NCBI RefSeq assembly: GCF_007744675.1 | Contig: NZ_CP036269.1 | Coordinates: 1,875,501-1,939,500, forward strand | Length of the DNA: 64,000 nucleotides | Reading direction: 5' to 3' | Source: Gimesia alba | Lineage (GTDB): Bacteria; Planctomycetota; Planctomycetia; Planctomycetales; Planctomycetaceae | Shown here: positions 21,401-25,608 of the stretch, in pieces | How the letters are laid out: each line of letters starts with the position of its first letter | Numbering within the stretch: position 1 is the first letter of the stretch | Program-made: the position numbers and the translations under genes | Notes under the pieces: generated by a model | The model's input: only the letters and a program-made list of their open reading frames with translations | Told to the model about the DNA's origin: nothing | The model's database searches: none

Positions 21401-22291
21401 AAGGGCGGTGCGAGTCTGTTCTACTACGAATCTGATGCGCAGCAGTTGAATCTGGGCGATAACGGTACGGCAACCTGGAACTTCAACGGTCTGGCCGCCG
21501 GGACGTATACCGTGTCTACTACCTGGTACCAGCATTCGAGCCTTCGGGCCAGCAATGCAGAATATAACATTGGCACCGGGCCGATCGTGGTCAATCAGCG
21601 ACTGAAAGCGGACGACTTCTATTCCGAAGGCAAGTACTGGGAAATCCTGGGCACCATCGCTGTCGGAGCCGGTGGAACGATCACGGTGACACTGAGTGAC
21701 AATGTGGCCGACGGTTCGATCATCGCGGACGCCGTTCGCATCGAACGGACCGGACCGCTGGTAGCCGCCGCCGGTGTAAGCAGCACGCCTGCTGACTCGA
21801 TCACCCAGGCCGATCTGGACGCTGTGCGGAATGCCGCGTTGACCTACTGGAGTGCCACAGGGTTGACGGCGGAAGAACTGGATCGTCTGCAGTCGGTAAG
21901 CTTTGTGTTGGCAGATCTGCCGGATGCGATGCTCGGTGGTGCGAACAGCAGCACGATCCTGATCGACGTGAATGCCGCCGGCTATGGCTGGTTCGTAGAC
22001 GACAGCCCGTTTGACAACAGCGAATTCACGCTGGATGCAGACGGCAACCTGGTCGCCGACGAAGCGAGTGCAGCCTTCGGTCGCATGGATCTGTTGACGG
22101 TCGTGATGCACGAACTGGGGCACGTCCTGGGTTATGACGATCTGGACGCTGATGAAGCGGGCAACGACCTGATGAGTGAATCGCTGAACGATTCACAGCG
22201 GCGTCTGCCTGTGATCGACGATGCAGACGCATCCGATCTCGATGACTTCTTCAGCGCTATCGCCGGCGGTGACAATCCGCTGTTGAACTAA
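6467..22291 (+). CDS. Giant mosaic extracellular protein with C-terminal zincin
   Basis: A single 5,274-residue open frame with no frameshift. Residues 1-45 are Arg-rich, followed by VLEDRTLL (about 45-52), the N-terminal motif of planctomycete giant secreted proteins; there is no classical signal peptide. Residues about 105-990 are right-handed beta-helix blocks with repeated NNWWG and GTVNI units. About 1205-1945 and 2205-2960 are two copies of one filament-like block. About 2980-3745 are Asp/Gly-rich with RTX-like GGDGNDNITGDNDDN repeats (probably calcium-binding). About 3865-5098 hold five golvesin-C-like repeats (starting VDNGD or a variant) alternating with four Ig-like choice-of-anchor-D modules. 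The C-terminus carries HELGHVLGYDD (His5215, Glu5216, His5219, Asp5225) and a Met-turn-like NDLMS, a zincin of HExxHxxGxxD type. Probable role: surface adhesion or matrix; the substrate is unknown. GAGGAG precedes the ATG. Confidence 0.85.
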   Translation: MLLTNWLGTITSRIKKRPTYRSRDRRAIRRRWHAAVNNRISTAEVLEDRTLLTTLFVDDSLVITNDQGAGGLDAGDTVTFAFGEAGETVGLIFGTNAFATINDAVTAAAATGDTIQVAAGTYSGLITLNKSVDLLGANAGIDPNAMARGAESIIDHDGFYAIQPTADDVTIDGFSFEGNGGRVIDSYASANNLTIANNIFNNTNISGVQGGIQLQSGSFDDLTVEQNLFQFTGDGDALLVGGGGSFERMHIVGNHFAGTTGGIFQNGGTINDAVVEQNVFTGGVGMNMGDAGNIQIRENTFDGNFFTGFQVGTIGGEIVGNTFQNIEAYPGFFGQAFELWGGQYGTTVSENVTIENNVIHYNDVVGAAEPTHGIRLRLPDGGSGIDASTIHINNNTFIDGGVRGDAKAIRHFGDQTTAVDASGNWWGTTNESSIAALMEDGDGGTPLMVDFTSFLNDGADTDGGTAGFQGDFSTLNVTTLGAQTGGVGRIQEAIDSVTSGGTVNILAGTYNENVNVNKSVILDGAGTGSTVVDNAGNLFTVTANDVRFQDMTLQNASQGIRAELAAGTVDDLQVDNVHFVNMSSRGIEIHNDTTVTNMSVTNSLFQNTATGIRLASSAVGDGIDITNTEFDGGSLGFYQANDGSTGNVRDLQVTGSTFRNFTDTAIFAEEIRDSAIDGNTFEDNRRDFTLFKNYTGAGTDVENLQIINNMMTDSANSSVLIFVANSGLAGTIDIANNTINSDVGVMTADWAKIDVRLDANFSHAPVNIDENSFTFSGTFGAGAMAAHGIQVRGASDAINIRRNAIDGGNVGSLGGTPPSSGIVVRTNDSSMGQIDAAAVIDVSNNYIINFDNAVTLYDAVGDVFGGLIVGAQLNINNNSLAGNTAGIVSGAGAITNASNNWWGSVVEATVAGLMPHVSSVDFSTYLDNGTDVDGGTTGFQGDFTTLNVTDEGGQTGAPDRIAEALQAVTPGGTVNISSGTYNENVNTTATGIDKNVTLAPGNSPGQAIINGDLILNGDDALEIEINSTTPGSGFDQFVVSGTVDLGGATLNLIDGYDPVDGDVFTLIENTGVGPVTGTFAGLPEGFEFIDFLGSGLSAYLTYVGGNGNDVVIHMVDSTPEVTLPSNGMADEYTFAIVGGNVVITEVGSGTIISSIPLASLNGPLVINGEDGQNDTLTIDMTGIDHTTPLQIEFNGGAAGFDTLELVNGSLTSMEYFFVNNSDGSIQLNGSGVDFITYTGLEPISSTVTATDVTLNFGGTSETITVTDAGGGQTTVNSTAGEMTTFNNPTGTLTINAGGGDDIVNVNSLDPAFAANITINGEGNDDTVNLAAALTLGSGNTTINAEDVNVNGAVTTTGNVDINAGDTIVFALAGSLLSGPGNIDLEAVNNIELGIVGSNADVTLTSTAGAINDANAGAFNISSNGTTTLTAATGVGVGDALETDIFFLEANISGGLELAELDGIVIGNAGGINGITVSGATNIVSGSYMTVNEDIVASGGALQLSNATGSFLISDGAVISNTGSNLIEIDSGFHFSMADNGTQITSSGSGLIDIDAAGHVSLTNVNTSGEVQITTTGGEIYDNTAAESPVITADTVALRATSHIGLAGAGDLDLAINIMAAESTAGDIFLQEPSAASIGLVDGLSGITAAGDISLVIGGTLNVNHDIEATGAGSTILADAQGDINVSASVQTNGGAIDLLADNNLVINAFSSIDTTSAATVTLTADADSMGGGQFQQDEISIVDAFGGMIDVTSTGDALIAALQSAGGTIAIESVSGAIQDNTAADLSLVTSNELVLRAATGIGGAGAADFDIAVSRLAASTTTGDMILANASGALEIGTVDGLSGVTVTTGLARLVSFGAITVNQSVTGDGVSFEVAGSAAVGDDLNVNAGITSTGGDIDLLAGDDLNLATGVTLNSAAAIDITLDINSGVDAEGGVANLNGILTAGTQITVTGDDDDDQVIIDGNGGVLNNGGTVDGIQSIFSFVGGNGTDELIVDDSGDATGDIINIVSLLPGIGSVVGAGANSLSFEALENLRLFTGSDMDDITVNPNVLTTIDIFGGTPSLPAFPGDSLTYLTPMGETSTFTPSGPDSGTIAATGGFQNVTFDEIESLTFGGSISVDGTAGDDVLTITATGADSGTYQINGGSVINFSAVTDFTFNGLTGDDRLVINNPAGGLFDPVDGITFNGGSGGETLGDTLEIIGGTAGSVEHRFVNDNDGSVFYNGEGFATITYTGLEPVLDTIAATDRIFSFTGAGEMISLTDGGIGGQSQIDSTLGESVVFTHPTGTLTINTEASGGSGVDTVNLDGADAAFTANLTVNAGTDDIINTGTVDIGAGMLDLTAGQVNVNGAFTTTGSVDIDSTFNDITFAAAGSIDAGASDIDLTAFFNVESLQVTTTSEVRVTATGGGINDFTGNALITADRAALRVGGPGGITGIDTNVNTLATSVAGGGFTIDNTGALEIGTVDGLSGITAAASSIFLTTTGTLLVSEAVTGGAVDLRSNDTMTISNDIAASTGTLELENTGGGFLVNNSAVISNTGSNLIDIDSASDLTMVDGTEITSSGNGLIDLDASLQISLTNVNTGGEVQITSALSYIGDNSIAEDAVITADTVALRAATVIGAAGAGDIDLAINTMAAVTTSGDIFIQEPSAATVGIVDGLIGMTAPGHIFLAIGGTLNINSAIEATGAASIVQANVQGDINVNNTVQTNGGEINLFADDNLVLGASSLVDTTTAELVRLIADFNSDSSGGFTQDEGSLVNARGGDLLAQAFGDVEIADLQSVGGRVVVISNGGGVVDNTTSPSEAPLITASGVAFQAAGSVGGAGDADIDTAVSTLSANVTSGDVVVSNTGALIIGDVIPLSGVVATNGSVTVSASSPLTVASNVTASGTVTLTSTDGAGPGDDLTINAGVTVESTGADVILNSGDNFLLALTGEVIADTTITINVDPITDGAGATVDLLGNVDATLTTINGGDDEDTFNILPTQDSPITINGGNPTLPTVPGDVLNLDFTGLTSPVLTLGMSPGSGTFSFAGDPQLPVTYSSIENVTTSTGAYHLVLDMLASGFQNAAADTIDAALDGSGTDLVIDINAANFFTGDASDILSFTVIGSADNDTLNINESPGGLPFFTTAAPAIGISNGSHLNAAADFFLEDIFNPNTYDATDITIHFDGGAGVDDVNVDFITDHDAGYFSDMDDALGSGNIVAALTGDTDIDLGLSFARVEGAGIFGTTTGGGLHVDASATPATSQVVIDDALGAGDGISQVMANGGFTNLLFGGFNDLQLVSGPGSETIDLIALDSITSLTNIELDADDVFGTNAADNDVIRVHSAPLGVLNIDILAAAGDDVINVFDAGNTVDNINAQIMIDGEGGDDTLILIDSGDLTGDTFEVTSTTVEGLTSAVGTDITYMAIDNLNVTGTDGNDDISVNLTTQEDLNNVTINGFNGDDDFSLQNGSTPMGVDTRLNGDAGNDEFFFLPGSILRGFIDGGGDVDTIDYTTYAAVVHIALSGLGTIDGFQGRENNGSILGTGIGSLGFDNIDDLLGTAGGDTLEGPDLNNYWGITSTDTGFIIADRPNLMSGRPTTGGDATATPPEQFLSFLDFENLIGGNLDDRFDLSDGAGLTGTLNGDLGNDSLDYRDYTTGVNVDLFAGTATNIGGGLALGTGGGDDDNSIENVFGGDGNDNITGDNDDNILGDGFGNDNLDGGGNGVGSENGGNDVFLMEPGAGGSADVITDIHGNDTIDFRFASQGIVFDADIINMPQDVFGGNTVELRQIQPQQPDTNPSFMENVVGSEFNDLIFIDPLSQDGNFPIDGPPVLRSADGRGGLDTLDFDAKGQSVIDTGFSLTADGVGTVQYLNFENVRPFEDSPGFIVDNGDVGFTLTGDWAFHPNGTAAITNGTGFEDDIHSVHGNTPTGTGPAQAFWEFFGLTPGEYRVSVTWPVSDNPQSVGLVATDTPFTVFDGAQSDVGTIAATPLATVDLNQQLLPDDFSADGAIWEDLGTFTISTRSLTVMLTNLADGNVIADAIRIERVSAGPEIELTDVTDVLAPPAVVVDGHPGGIQFGDTELLTPAVRTFEITNNGSAVLNISNITIPAGYTTDLTPQAVGIGATIQFTITMDASSFGDRSGIFSFETDDVDEATFNILLDGRVSNVVIIDDGDAEFSATAGFQNFPDGTNLGDDGYQADSTAAIPNQPGATTQPGAETATWTFTDLADGNYRVSTTWAPYFNRVDDAPFSLDGGSGVVTVDVNQQVTPSSFTEDGTAWFDLNASYLVVGGVLTVTLTNDANNNPRDFYHMSDLSYGVIADAIRIEYLPEPDLQVTVDMGTVVEDDTGNVDFGSTLPGVPVSKTFTVTNLSSMDVDVTGLVEFPAGFSIDPASPFGTDTMPVTIAGGGSVTFTIQFDGGTSGSTFGQISFTTGDEDENPYNFTVSGTAGPATVGITDSDFSTTGTWNDYTPRGIGDPEFLYAGVADVGGSGANSATWSFDVEPGRYQVVANWYVHPNLAPYGGAAASNAPYTIYDDLSPVTTVLVSHQTNPNDFLDDGTLWEYIGNPVAITGNTLSVQLTDNADGIVFADEIRIYRVVDPVISVEVDGGVVEDGGTVDFEETIVGAPVIKTFTVTNYGERNMALGTLNLPAGFSLLSGFGNDNLSPGSSTTFTVQMDAAVAGPFGGMISFGADSFDANPFNFSVTGSAQNSMIVDNGDLNYSNSGPWETVSINYDSSFYTYFQRDQDILRGGDLLGSNTATWTFDNLGAGTYQVSTHWFQHSSLAPDAQITISGIEGGPITVSLDQRYAPNDFTADGTTWEELGNFQVAAGATLTVTITDDGANGDVVADAMRLELIPIGLRSPEIEVQADAVDLVSGVGSVDLGTASFAESLFQTFTITNSGTDTLNLGAISTPANFSVFSGPGTVALAAGQSTTFVLEFNSTGMSGVSAGVVSIANDDTDENPFTINVSATMTTVQIVDNGDADYSSVGPWQAKGGASLFYYESDAQQLNLGDNGTATWNFNGLAAGTYTVSTTWYQHSSLRASNAEYNIGTGPIVVNQRLKADDFYSEGKYWEILGTIAVGAGGTITVTLSDNVADGSIIADAVRIERTGPLVAAAGVSSTPADSITQADLDAVRNAALTYWSATGLTAEELDRLQSVSFVLADLPDAMLGGANSSTILIDVNAAGYGWFVDDSPFDNSEFTLDADGNLVADEASAAFGRMDLLTVVMHELGHVLGYDDLDADEAGNDLMSESLNDSQRRLPVIDDADASDLDDFFSAIAGGDNPLLN
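10080..12300 (+). repeat. Internal duplication within the giant gene, copy 1
   Basis: The protein from DTLELVNGS through TYTGLEP, VISNTGSNLI, LTNVNTSGEVQIT, ITADTVALRA and VQTNGGAIDLLAD is matched in the same order by copy 2 about 3 kb downstream. Many short stretches are identical and the rest has diverged, so the duplication is old and has been kept under selection for the fold. Confidence 0.75.
13080..15350 (+). repeat. Internal duplication within the giant gene, copy 2
   Basis: Partner of the block at 10080-12300: DTLEIIGGT, TYTGLEP, VISNTGSNLI, LTNVNTGGEVQIT, ITADTVALRA and VQTNGGEINLFAD occur in the same order. The offset is about 2.99-3.05 kb. Copy 2 ends in INGGDDEDTF, where the acidic region begins. 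Confidence 0.75.
17480..17650 (+). repeat. RTX-like Gly/Asp/Asn repeats in the giant protein
   Basis: Encodes GGDGNDNITGDNDDNILGDG and then GNDNLDGGGNG, close to the GGxGxDxxx nonapeptide of RTX proteins, which folds into a calcium-binding parallel beta-roll. Only about three to four units are recognisable. Confidence 0.6.
18067..21760 (+). repeat. Five golvesin-like / Ig-like anchor repeat units
   Basis: Units start near 18067, 18916, 19772, 20548 and 21343, each about 780-855 bases apart. Each opens with a VDNGD-like strand, contains TWxFxxLxxGxYxVxxxW, then VNQ or a similar strand with DDFxxDGxxWExLG, and closes with ADAIRIER. Between units are four modules of the type FTVTNxGxxxLxLxxLxxPAGF, the choice-of-anchor-D (ASH/HYDIN-like) Ig fold. 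The last unit leads directly into the zincin. Confidence 0.7.
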
Positions 22292-22321
22292 CAGCAGACA
22301 CTGCTGCCAAGTAAAAAACCA

Positions 22322-22358
22322 CAGCCCCCTGAAACTCACGTTTCAGGGGGCTGTTTTT
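22322..22358 (+). terminator. Strong terminator of the giant gene
   Basis: A perfect 14-bp stem (CAGCCCCCTGAAAC / GTTTCAGGGGGCTG) with a TCAC loop and a T5 run, 30 bases past the stop codon. Confidence 0.92.
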
Positions 22359-22709
22359 ATGCGCGTTGAACGATTAAGCCTCTGTCCGTTCTGAGCCCCC
22401 TTCACAGGCACATCACAGTAGGGATCTGGCTCTATCTCTGCTTCTTAAGGGCATCTGTCTGATGTCTTCTCAATCAAGTCGTCCCGCTTCTGGACTCCAT
22501 TCCCTTTACAATCGGCATAATCGATACGACAGGAATTCTTATCAAAAGCGTTAAATTCCTTGTAAAGAGATTTGAACATTTTCTGAGTTCAGCGATTTAT
22601 AAAAACACGCATACGAAAAAAGTTCGTTTTGTAGTGATTCTATAAGTTATTACGTGTGTGATGTTTATGACGGATGTGACGGTGTTGATTGTTATAGAGA
22701 TTCTATGAG

Positions 22710-22725
22710 TGGCACATGTCTTGCG
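22710..22725 (+). promoter_or_regulatory. Sigma-54 (-24/-12) promoter
   Basis: TGGCACATGTCTTGCG: the TGGCAC and TTGC elements are both exact, with ten bases between the GG and GC, as sigma-54 requires. Transcription would start near 22736, leaving a leader of about 490 nt before the pilin-like ATG. Several type IV pilin genes in other bacteria are known to use sigma-54. An enhancer-binding-protein site was not identified. Confidence 0.65.
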
Positions 22726-22860
22726 TGTTATGTCAGTTAAACCAGTTGTTCCGGAGTTATTGAAAAGTCGGGATCTAACGGTTGTAACGAAATCTGAATA
22801 ATCCACTTTTGCCACTCGAATGAAGGCGAAGAAGTGAAACGCATAGAGAGAGTGTGTGGC

Positions 22861-22901
22861 GACCTGAGAGACCGTTACACAAGTCGGTGACCTGAGAGAC
22901 C
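22861..22901 (+). repeat. Tandem GACCTGAGAGACC repeats in the leader
   Basis: The 13-mer GACCTGAGAGACC is at 22861-22873 and again at 22889-22901, 28 bases apart. The second copy sits in a hairpin closed by TCGGTG / CACCGA (about 22884-22904). It may be a repeated protein- or RNA-binding site in the leader transcript. Confidence 0.5.
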
Positions 22902-23224
22902 ACCGATGACTGATTGACTGAAGCGGAGAGAAGTTCTGGTGTCTTTACCCTGATTTTTATGGTGAGTGAGGCAATGAGTTCCGCCTTGAAAACCAGAAAC
23001 GGAAAGCCTGAGAAACTTTCCTCTCCCGCTTTAGCCAATCGGCACTTTCAAAACAGGAATCAAAAAAATTGGCAGGGTATTGACCCTGAGTTTGTAAAAG
23101 TTGTGGCGTCAAAACAGAAGTTGAGTTGCCGTGATATGTGACTGTCTGAGAAATGAGACGCTCTAAAATTCGATCCTCTTAACTTAAAAAGTGCTGTTAA
23201 TCAAAATACACAAAGGAGCTTCAA

Positions 23225-23716
23225 ATGAGTCATTTGGTAAATCAGTTTTGGAACGACGAAAATGGTTTCGTTATATCAGCAGAGCTGGTGATTATTCTAA
23301 CGGTGGCAGTTCTGGCGATGATTGTCGGTTTAAGCTATGTGCAGTCTGCTGTTGTGAGTGAGTTTTCTGATGTGGCAGGAGCCATTTCATCTCTGAACCA
23401 GAGTTATGCATATTCTGGTTATTATTCGCGCAGCTATTTTGGAAAATTCAAATCGTTTTATGCTGGTTCTGCGTACTACACATATCCCCGTGGGGGAGCT
23501 GTTCTGGGATATAATGGATGCGACTACCTGCAGCGAGGCGGCAGTTACTCGGAAGATGTGCTGTTAGAATCTGAAACGGTCGAAGAACCATGCCAGATCT
23601 GCAGACCAGGTGAAGTGCAGGAAGAAATCATTGAAGAAACAGAAGTGGACTGTCCGAAATGTGAACTCGGCAAGGAAATCATTATTCCCCAGGCAACTGA
23701 GCCAAAGCGAGAATAG
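23225..23716 (+). CDS. Flp/Fap-type pilin-like protein with CxxC tail
   Basis: A 163-residue protein. The N-terminus MSHLVNQFWNDENGFVISAE, followed by a hydrophobic helix of about 20 residues (LVIILTVAVLAMIVGLSYV), resembles Flp-family type IVb prepilins, which have a Gly-Phe or Gly-X cleavage point followed by a Glu early in the mature helix. Here G14 and E20 would fit. A Tyr/Ser/Gly-rich middle (about 80-115) leads to an acidic tail with two CxxC pairs, CQIC and CPKC, which is unusual for a pilin. AAAGGAG precedes the ATG. No tad or rcp assembly genes lie in the window. The upstream sigma-54 promoter and the downstream terminator make this a single-gene unit. Confidence 0.72.
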   Translation: MSHLVNQFWNDENGFVISAELVIILTVAVLAMIVGLSYVQSAVVSEFSDVAGAISSLNQSYAYSGYYSRSYFGKFKSFYAGSAYYTYPRGGAVLGYNGCDYLQRGGSYSEDVLLESETVEEPCQICRPGEVQEEIIEETEVDCPKCELGKEIIIPQATEPKRE

Positions 23717-23773
23717 CGAAAAGTAAACTGCGTGAAGACTCAGTGCTCCTGAATTCTTAAACGAACTGTTTTC

Positions 23774-23807
23774 CAGCCAGCATTTGTAATAAATGCTGGC
23801 TGTTTTT
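23774..23807 (+). terminator. Terminator of the pilin-like gene
   Basis: A 12-bp perfect stem (CAGCCAGCATTT / AAATGCTGGCTG) with the loop GTAAT, then TTTTT. Confidence 0.9.
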
Positions 23808-23849
23808 GTTTTAAAGGTGCGTTCTGTAGGAACATCGATTTGAGCCCAC

Positions 23850-23884
23850 AAAAAAAGCTGACTGTTGGTTTCAACAGTCAGCTT
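23850..23884 (-). terminator. Terminator of tRNA-Ala
   Basis: Read on the minus strand: AAGCTGACTGTT, a six-base loop, AACAGTCAGCTT, then a T-run. It lies just beyond the 3' end of the tRNA. Confidence 0.85.
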
Positions 23885-23889
23885 AAAAG

Positions 23890-23962
23890 TGGAGGATACC
23901 GGGCTCGAACCGGTGACCTTTTGGCTGCCAGCCAAACGCTCTCCCAACTGAGCTAATCCCCC
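23890..23962 (-). tRNA. tRNA-Ala (anticodon GGC)
   Basis: A 73-nt cloverleaf: acceptor GGGGGAT / ATCCTCC, D-arm GCTC...GAGC, anticodon stem TTTGG / CCAAA with loop CTGGCAG giving anticodon GGC, T-arm ACCGG TTCGAGC CCGGT, discriminator A. The acceptor carries a G3:U70 wobble pair, the alanine identity element. CCA is not encoded. Confidence 0.97.
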
Positions 23963-24229
23963 AGAGTGCGGTAAAATTACCTGAATGTAAGGGTAAGGAT
24001 AGAAAATAGTTTCGGCAATTCAAGTGCTGAGAAACAATCTAAATGAAAAAAACGACTAAAAAACGCCCGGTCAGCTAAATCATGCTTAACTAGAGTTTTC
24101 AAATAGAGTTGCATGAGGAAAAATGAGATTTCTGACCTGCGAACCCCTGTACCTGAGTTTGTCTCTGCAGAGAGTGGGCAGAGGACCTTGGGAGTTTGGT
24201 TTTCTCAGAACGGATCGGGAGATGCTACT

Positions 24230-24793
24230 ATGTCACTCAAATTGATTTTACGGTTGCATGAACACCGAAGGTGGGCGAATCAGAGGTTACTGGAGTCTGT
24301 TCAAATGCTTTCAGAGTCGCAATGCATGCAAGAGTTTGCGATTGGGCAGGGGACAATCTGGCAATCAATGTTGCATTTGTATGCGGCGGAATATATCTGG
24401 CTGGAAGCACTGCTGGGCGATGAAAATCCCCTGTTACCCGGGGATCTGGAGGGAGAGATTCCGGGGAATCAAAAAGCTGAGGGAGCCATTCAATCAGTGT
24501 CCGAGTTGAAACAGAAGTGGGAAGCGCTGGAGCAGCGCTGGATAAATTATCTGGAGCAGTTAACGGAAGCAGCCCTGAACGAATTCATCCAAAAACGCAG
24601 CAACAGCTCGGGCAAGGGGCGTGTGTATCAAACCAGGCGGAGTGATGTCTTATTACACGTTTGTACTCATGCGCATTATACTGCCGCGCAAGTAGTAAAC
24701 ATGTTGCGTCATGCTGGAGCAACATGCCTGCCCGATCTGATGCTGATTACGCTGGCACGCACACAAATGGGAACGCTGTCAGGTCAGGATTAG
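24230..24793 (+). CDS. DinB-like four-helix-bundle protein
   Basis: A 187-residue protein of the DinB / YfiT-like superfamily. The pattern LRLHEHRRWANQRLLE near the start, SMLHLYAAEYIW in helix 2 and LLHVCTHAHYTAAQVVNMLR in helix 4 supplies the three histidines that usually bind a metal. Members include thiol-dependent transferases (mycothiol or bacillithiol S-transferases) and DNA-damage-inducible proteins; the activity here is unknown. I chose ATG 24230 rather than the upstream 24113 because GGGAG lies eight bases before it and MSLKLILRLHEHRRWAN matches the fold's start. The gene converges on lexA with only 14 bases between stops. The shared DinB/LexA neighbourhood hints at a damage response, which is inference. 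Confidence 0.75.
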   Translation: MSLKLILRLHEHRRWANQRLLESVQMLSESQCMQEFAIGQGTIWQSMLHLYAAEYIWLEALLGDENPLLPGDLEGEIPGNQKAEGAIQSVSELKQKWEALEQRWINYLEQLTEAALNEFIQKRSNSSGKGRVYQTRRSDVLLHVCTHAHYTAAQVVNMLRHAGATCLPDLMLITLARTQMGTLSGQD

Positions 24794-24807
24794 ATTGAAC
24801 CGAAAGC

Positions 24808-25416
24808 TTAAATAAATTTTCTGATGACGCCTTTCACAACGCCGAGAATTTGAACATCATTCGAATAAATGGGAGCCATTGCGGAATTAGCCGGCTCTAA
24901 TCGAACTCGATCTCCTTCTTGATAGAAGCGTTTCAACGTGGCTTCCTGCTTGTCAACCAGTGCGACGACGATGTCTCCCTGCTGGCAGGTTTCCTGTTTT
25001 TGAACTACGACATAATCGCCGTCCTGGATCTGGGCATCGATCATGGAAGTGCCTTTGACCTTCAGGCAGAAATTTTCAGATGAGTTGAACAAGGGGCTGA
25101 AGTCAACTTGGGTTTGACCTTGAGAGGGTTGATCCAGGGGAGCGCCTGCTATTAAGGTGCCGGCTAAAGCAATGTTGGCCGGTTTTTGCGAATTATCACA
25201 GAGTTGAATAGATCGGGAAATGTGAGACTGTCGTTTGATGAGTCCCTTGCGTTCCAGTGCTTTTAAATGTCCCATGACGCCGTTAGGGGATCGAATATCG
25301 AATGCGTCGCCGATTTCTCTGACAGTCGGGCCATAGCCACGGTTGACAATCTTATCTTTCAGAAATTGATAGATTGCCGTTTGTCGTTCCGTCAGTTTGA
25401 CAGTTTGATTGATCAT
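24808..25416 (-). CDS. lexA: LexA repressor, SOS regulator
   Basis: 202 residues, the usual LexA length. The N-terminal winged helix (residues 1-70; LTERQTAIYQFLKDKI and GVMGHLKALERKGLI) binds operators. The hinge carries the self-cleavage pair Ala90-Gly91 in GTLIAGAPL. The peptidase dyad is Ser124 (GTSMIDAQI) and Lys162 (EATLKRFY). RecA on single-stranded DNA would trigger self-cleavage and derepress SOS genes. GAGGAAGC precedes the ATG. The operator used in planctomycetes is not known to me, so I did not assign one; a hairpin with a GAGA loop lies 43-56 bases upstream of the start. Confidence 0.95.
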   Translation of the reverse strand: MINQTVKLTERQTAIYQFLKDKIVNRGYGPTVREIGDAFDIRSPNGVMGHLKALERKGLIKRQSHISRSIQLCDNSQKPANIALAGTLIAGAPLDQPSQGQTQVDFSPLFNSSENFCLKVKGTSMIDAQIQDGDYVVVQKQETCQQGDIVVALVDKQEATLKRFYQEGDRVRLEPANSAMAPIYSNDVQILGVVKGVIRKFI

Positions 25417-25458
25417 GCCTGCTTCCTCATCACTTTCGCGTAAACGGTTGAATTCATA

Positions 25459-25472
25459 GTGGCTCTCGCCAC
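25459..25472 (-). promoter_or_regulatory. Inverted repeat in the lexA leader
   Basis: GTGGC-GAGA-GCCAC on the lexA strand: a perfect 5-bp stem with a GNRA-type tetraloop. It could be a leader hairpin or part of a LexA operator; the sequence alone does not decide. Confidence 0.3.
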
Positions 25473-25608
25473 ACCATGGCCCGTTCTATACACTAATGGA
25501 CCAATGGGACCTGAAAATCTAACCGTTTTTTTAAAGGATTTCGTGTAAATCCTTATCAGTGGTGTGGATTATGATTTTTGATAAACCCAGACGTGATCAT
25601 TGTTTAGA

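Larger units (their letters stand above)
22359..23224. other. Long non-coding leader region of the pilin-like gene
   Basis: 866 bases with no credible gene; the short frames here lack ribosome sites and protein character. It contains a -24/-12 promoter at 22710-22725, two copies of GACCTGAGAGACC, a hairpin around the second copy, and AAAGGAG just before the gene at 23225. Confidence 0.5.

Noticed and set aside
22861-22901. CRISPR-like array from the GACCTGAGAGACC repeat
   Set aside because: Only two 13-base copies with a 15-base gap; too few and too short for a CRISPR array, and no cas genes.
22597-23141. Several short frames in the pilin leader
   Set aside because: No ribosome sites and no protein-like sequence; the region carries a promoter and repeats instead.
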